The notes under the pieces were generated by a model. The model was not told the DNA's origin and did no database searches. It worked only from the letters and a program-made list of their open reading frames with translations. This document shows positions 63,438-64,000 of a stretch of 64,000 bases of DNA, in pieces. The first letter of the stretch is position 1. Every line of letters begins with the position of its first letter. The stretch covers positions 1,240,001 to 1,304,000 of the forward strand of contig NC_018866.1 of the NCBI RefSeq assembly GCF_000305775.1. Direction: 5' to 3'. A program made the translations under genes and the position numbers. The DNA is from Dehalobacter sp. DCA (lineage in GTDB: Bacteria; Bacillota; Desulfitobacteriia; Desulfitobacteriales; Syntrophobotulaceae).

Positions 63438-63863
63438 CTATTCCATTGTCATCCCCTGTTCCTGAGCTTCGTGCTGCTCCTCAGTCATAGCGTGAGTAAT
63501 AAAATCCATGATGTGTTCCGCTGATTTTATTGCCTTATGCATATCCGCTTCTGTTACTTCGATTTCTTCAGGATAACGCACACGAACGCCGAAGGGAGTC
63601 AGCCTGCTACAATCCTCGGCAATTCCATCGAATCCCTTATCCTTTAAAGCACATAGGCGGCATAGCTCGCCTAAATCATGAATGCGCGGTGCTTCTTCAT
63701 CGTGCATCAGCAAAAATGCTTTCAACATCTTTTCAGCAGACTGCTCGCAATGATAACAGATAATCTCCAACCGAAACGGATATAAGGATAACAGATGCTT
63801 TGCCGCAGTGAGATCATCGGCGGCAAATTCAAGCCATCGCCTGCACAGGCTGCTGATCTCCAT
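63438..63863 (-). CDS. HEPN-domain toxin-like protein (HepT-like)
   Basis: The 141-residue protein (MEISSLCRRWLEFAADDLTA) has HEPN features AKHLLSLYPFRLEIICYHCE, QSAEKMLKAFLLM and RVRYP. It is paralogous to the protein at 60277. It overlaps the 3' end of a nucleotidyltransferase gene by 35 bp, the arrangement of HEPN-MNT toxin-antitoxin pairs, in which MNT adds AMP to the HEPN protein. Its last residues EQGMTME resemble the tail found on other proteins of the element. Confidence 0.82.
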   Translation of the reverse strand: MEISSLCRRWLEFAADDLTAAKHLLSLYPFRLEIICYHCEQSAEKMLKAFLLMHDEEAPRIHDLGELCRLCALKDKGFDGIAEDCSRLTPFGVRVRYPEEIEVTEADMHKAIKSAEHIMDFITHAMTEEQHEAQEQGMTME

Positions 63864-64000
63864 ATAAAATCACCCCGTTTCTAAATATCGTGCGCTCAAT
63901 CGTGGGTAATGTTTTGCGCTGTTCAAAATTGCTTTGGGTGCCCACAAGGATATCCGCAGGCCGTTTCTTTACATGGTACAGGGCGTGCCCAATGGTTTGC
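63829..64000 (-). CDS. MNT-type nucleotidyltransferase, C-terminal part (runs off the window)
   Basis: The minus-strand frame from the edge reads QTIGHALYHVKKRPADILVG, then QRKTLPTIERTIFRNGVILY and ends at 63829. This is the C-terminal region of small nucleotidyltransferases that pair with HEPN proteins. The GSxxxGxxxxxSDxD active site would lie outside the window. It overlaps the HEPN start, so the two are co-translated. Confidence 0.6.
   Translation of the reverse strand, partial: QTIGHALYHVKKRPADILVGTQSNFEQRKTLPTIERTIFRNGVILYGDQQPVQAMA

Overview
The window looks like a chromosomal segment of an anaerobic Firmicute (Clostridia, plausibly Peptococcaceae/Desulfitobacterium-like). The reasons are AT-rich genes with strong GGAGG ribosome sites, a cobalamin-dependent MetH, a cyclic-di-GMP-I riboswitch, many corrinoid/Fe-S reductase-like (QueG-like) genes paired with MarR regulators, and a Tn1549-like conjugative element. 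The genus is inferred, not shown. Region 1 (1-19.9 kb) is an accessory graveyard. It holds broken or truncated genes (amidohydrolase, altronate dehydratase, FadR, hsdS, PC4-like protein), pieces of IS110, IS4-like and group II intron elements, and a recurring pair: a MarR regulator with a CxC-x-NLRRAS N terminus and a QueG-like Fe-S protein. A near-identical 2.0-kb direct repeat (7158-9158 and 16177-18174) carries two copies of one intact QueG-like gene. Short palindromes of the form GTGTA(W2)TACAC sit in front of almost every member of the pair, so a shared regulon is likely. Region 2 (20-24 kb) is an intact metH. Region 3 (23.9-33 kb) is more mobile debris: IS91-like, IS110, a serine recombinase tail, an orphan c-di-GMP riboswitch with terminator, a virD4 ghost, a 5'-truncated fabF, and a decayed QueG-like gene hit by an IS1634 element that left a 59-bp target duplication. 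Region 4 (33.2-41.6 kb) is a better preserved, mostly minus-strand redox cluster: DUF2115 + MarR, an acetyltransferase, a divergent QueG-like protein, nitroreductase, a flavodoxin-like reductase with one in-frame stop, DUF2284, a small Cys protein, MarR, an FMN-dependent alpha-hydroxy-acid dehydrogenase, DUF1638, a PPOX-fold flavoprotein and a divergent HxlR regulator. It has the marks of an undescribed redox or corrinoid-related pathway. Region 5 (41.9-64 kb, running off the right edge) is a conjugative element of higher GC. It encodes VirD4, a primase, a MobP-type relaxase with Sel1 repeats and its accessory protein, a probable oriT, VirB4, an M23 hydrolase, PrgI and a VirB6/TrbL-like protein. 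It also carries Fic (two), HEPN (two, one with an MNT partner), a HipA-like kinase and a DUF4365 nuclease-like gene. The DUF4365 gene lies next to virB4 together with a second copy of the virB4 5' end. Seven otherwise unrelated proteins of this element end in a similar C-terminal tail (acidic stretch, then hydrophobic residues at alternating positions, typically GMxMxL). I consider this the most interesting unexplained pattern in the window. Many genes carry single-base lesions (homopolymer indels, and five in-frame TAA codons), so either heavy decay or assembly error must be weighed.
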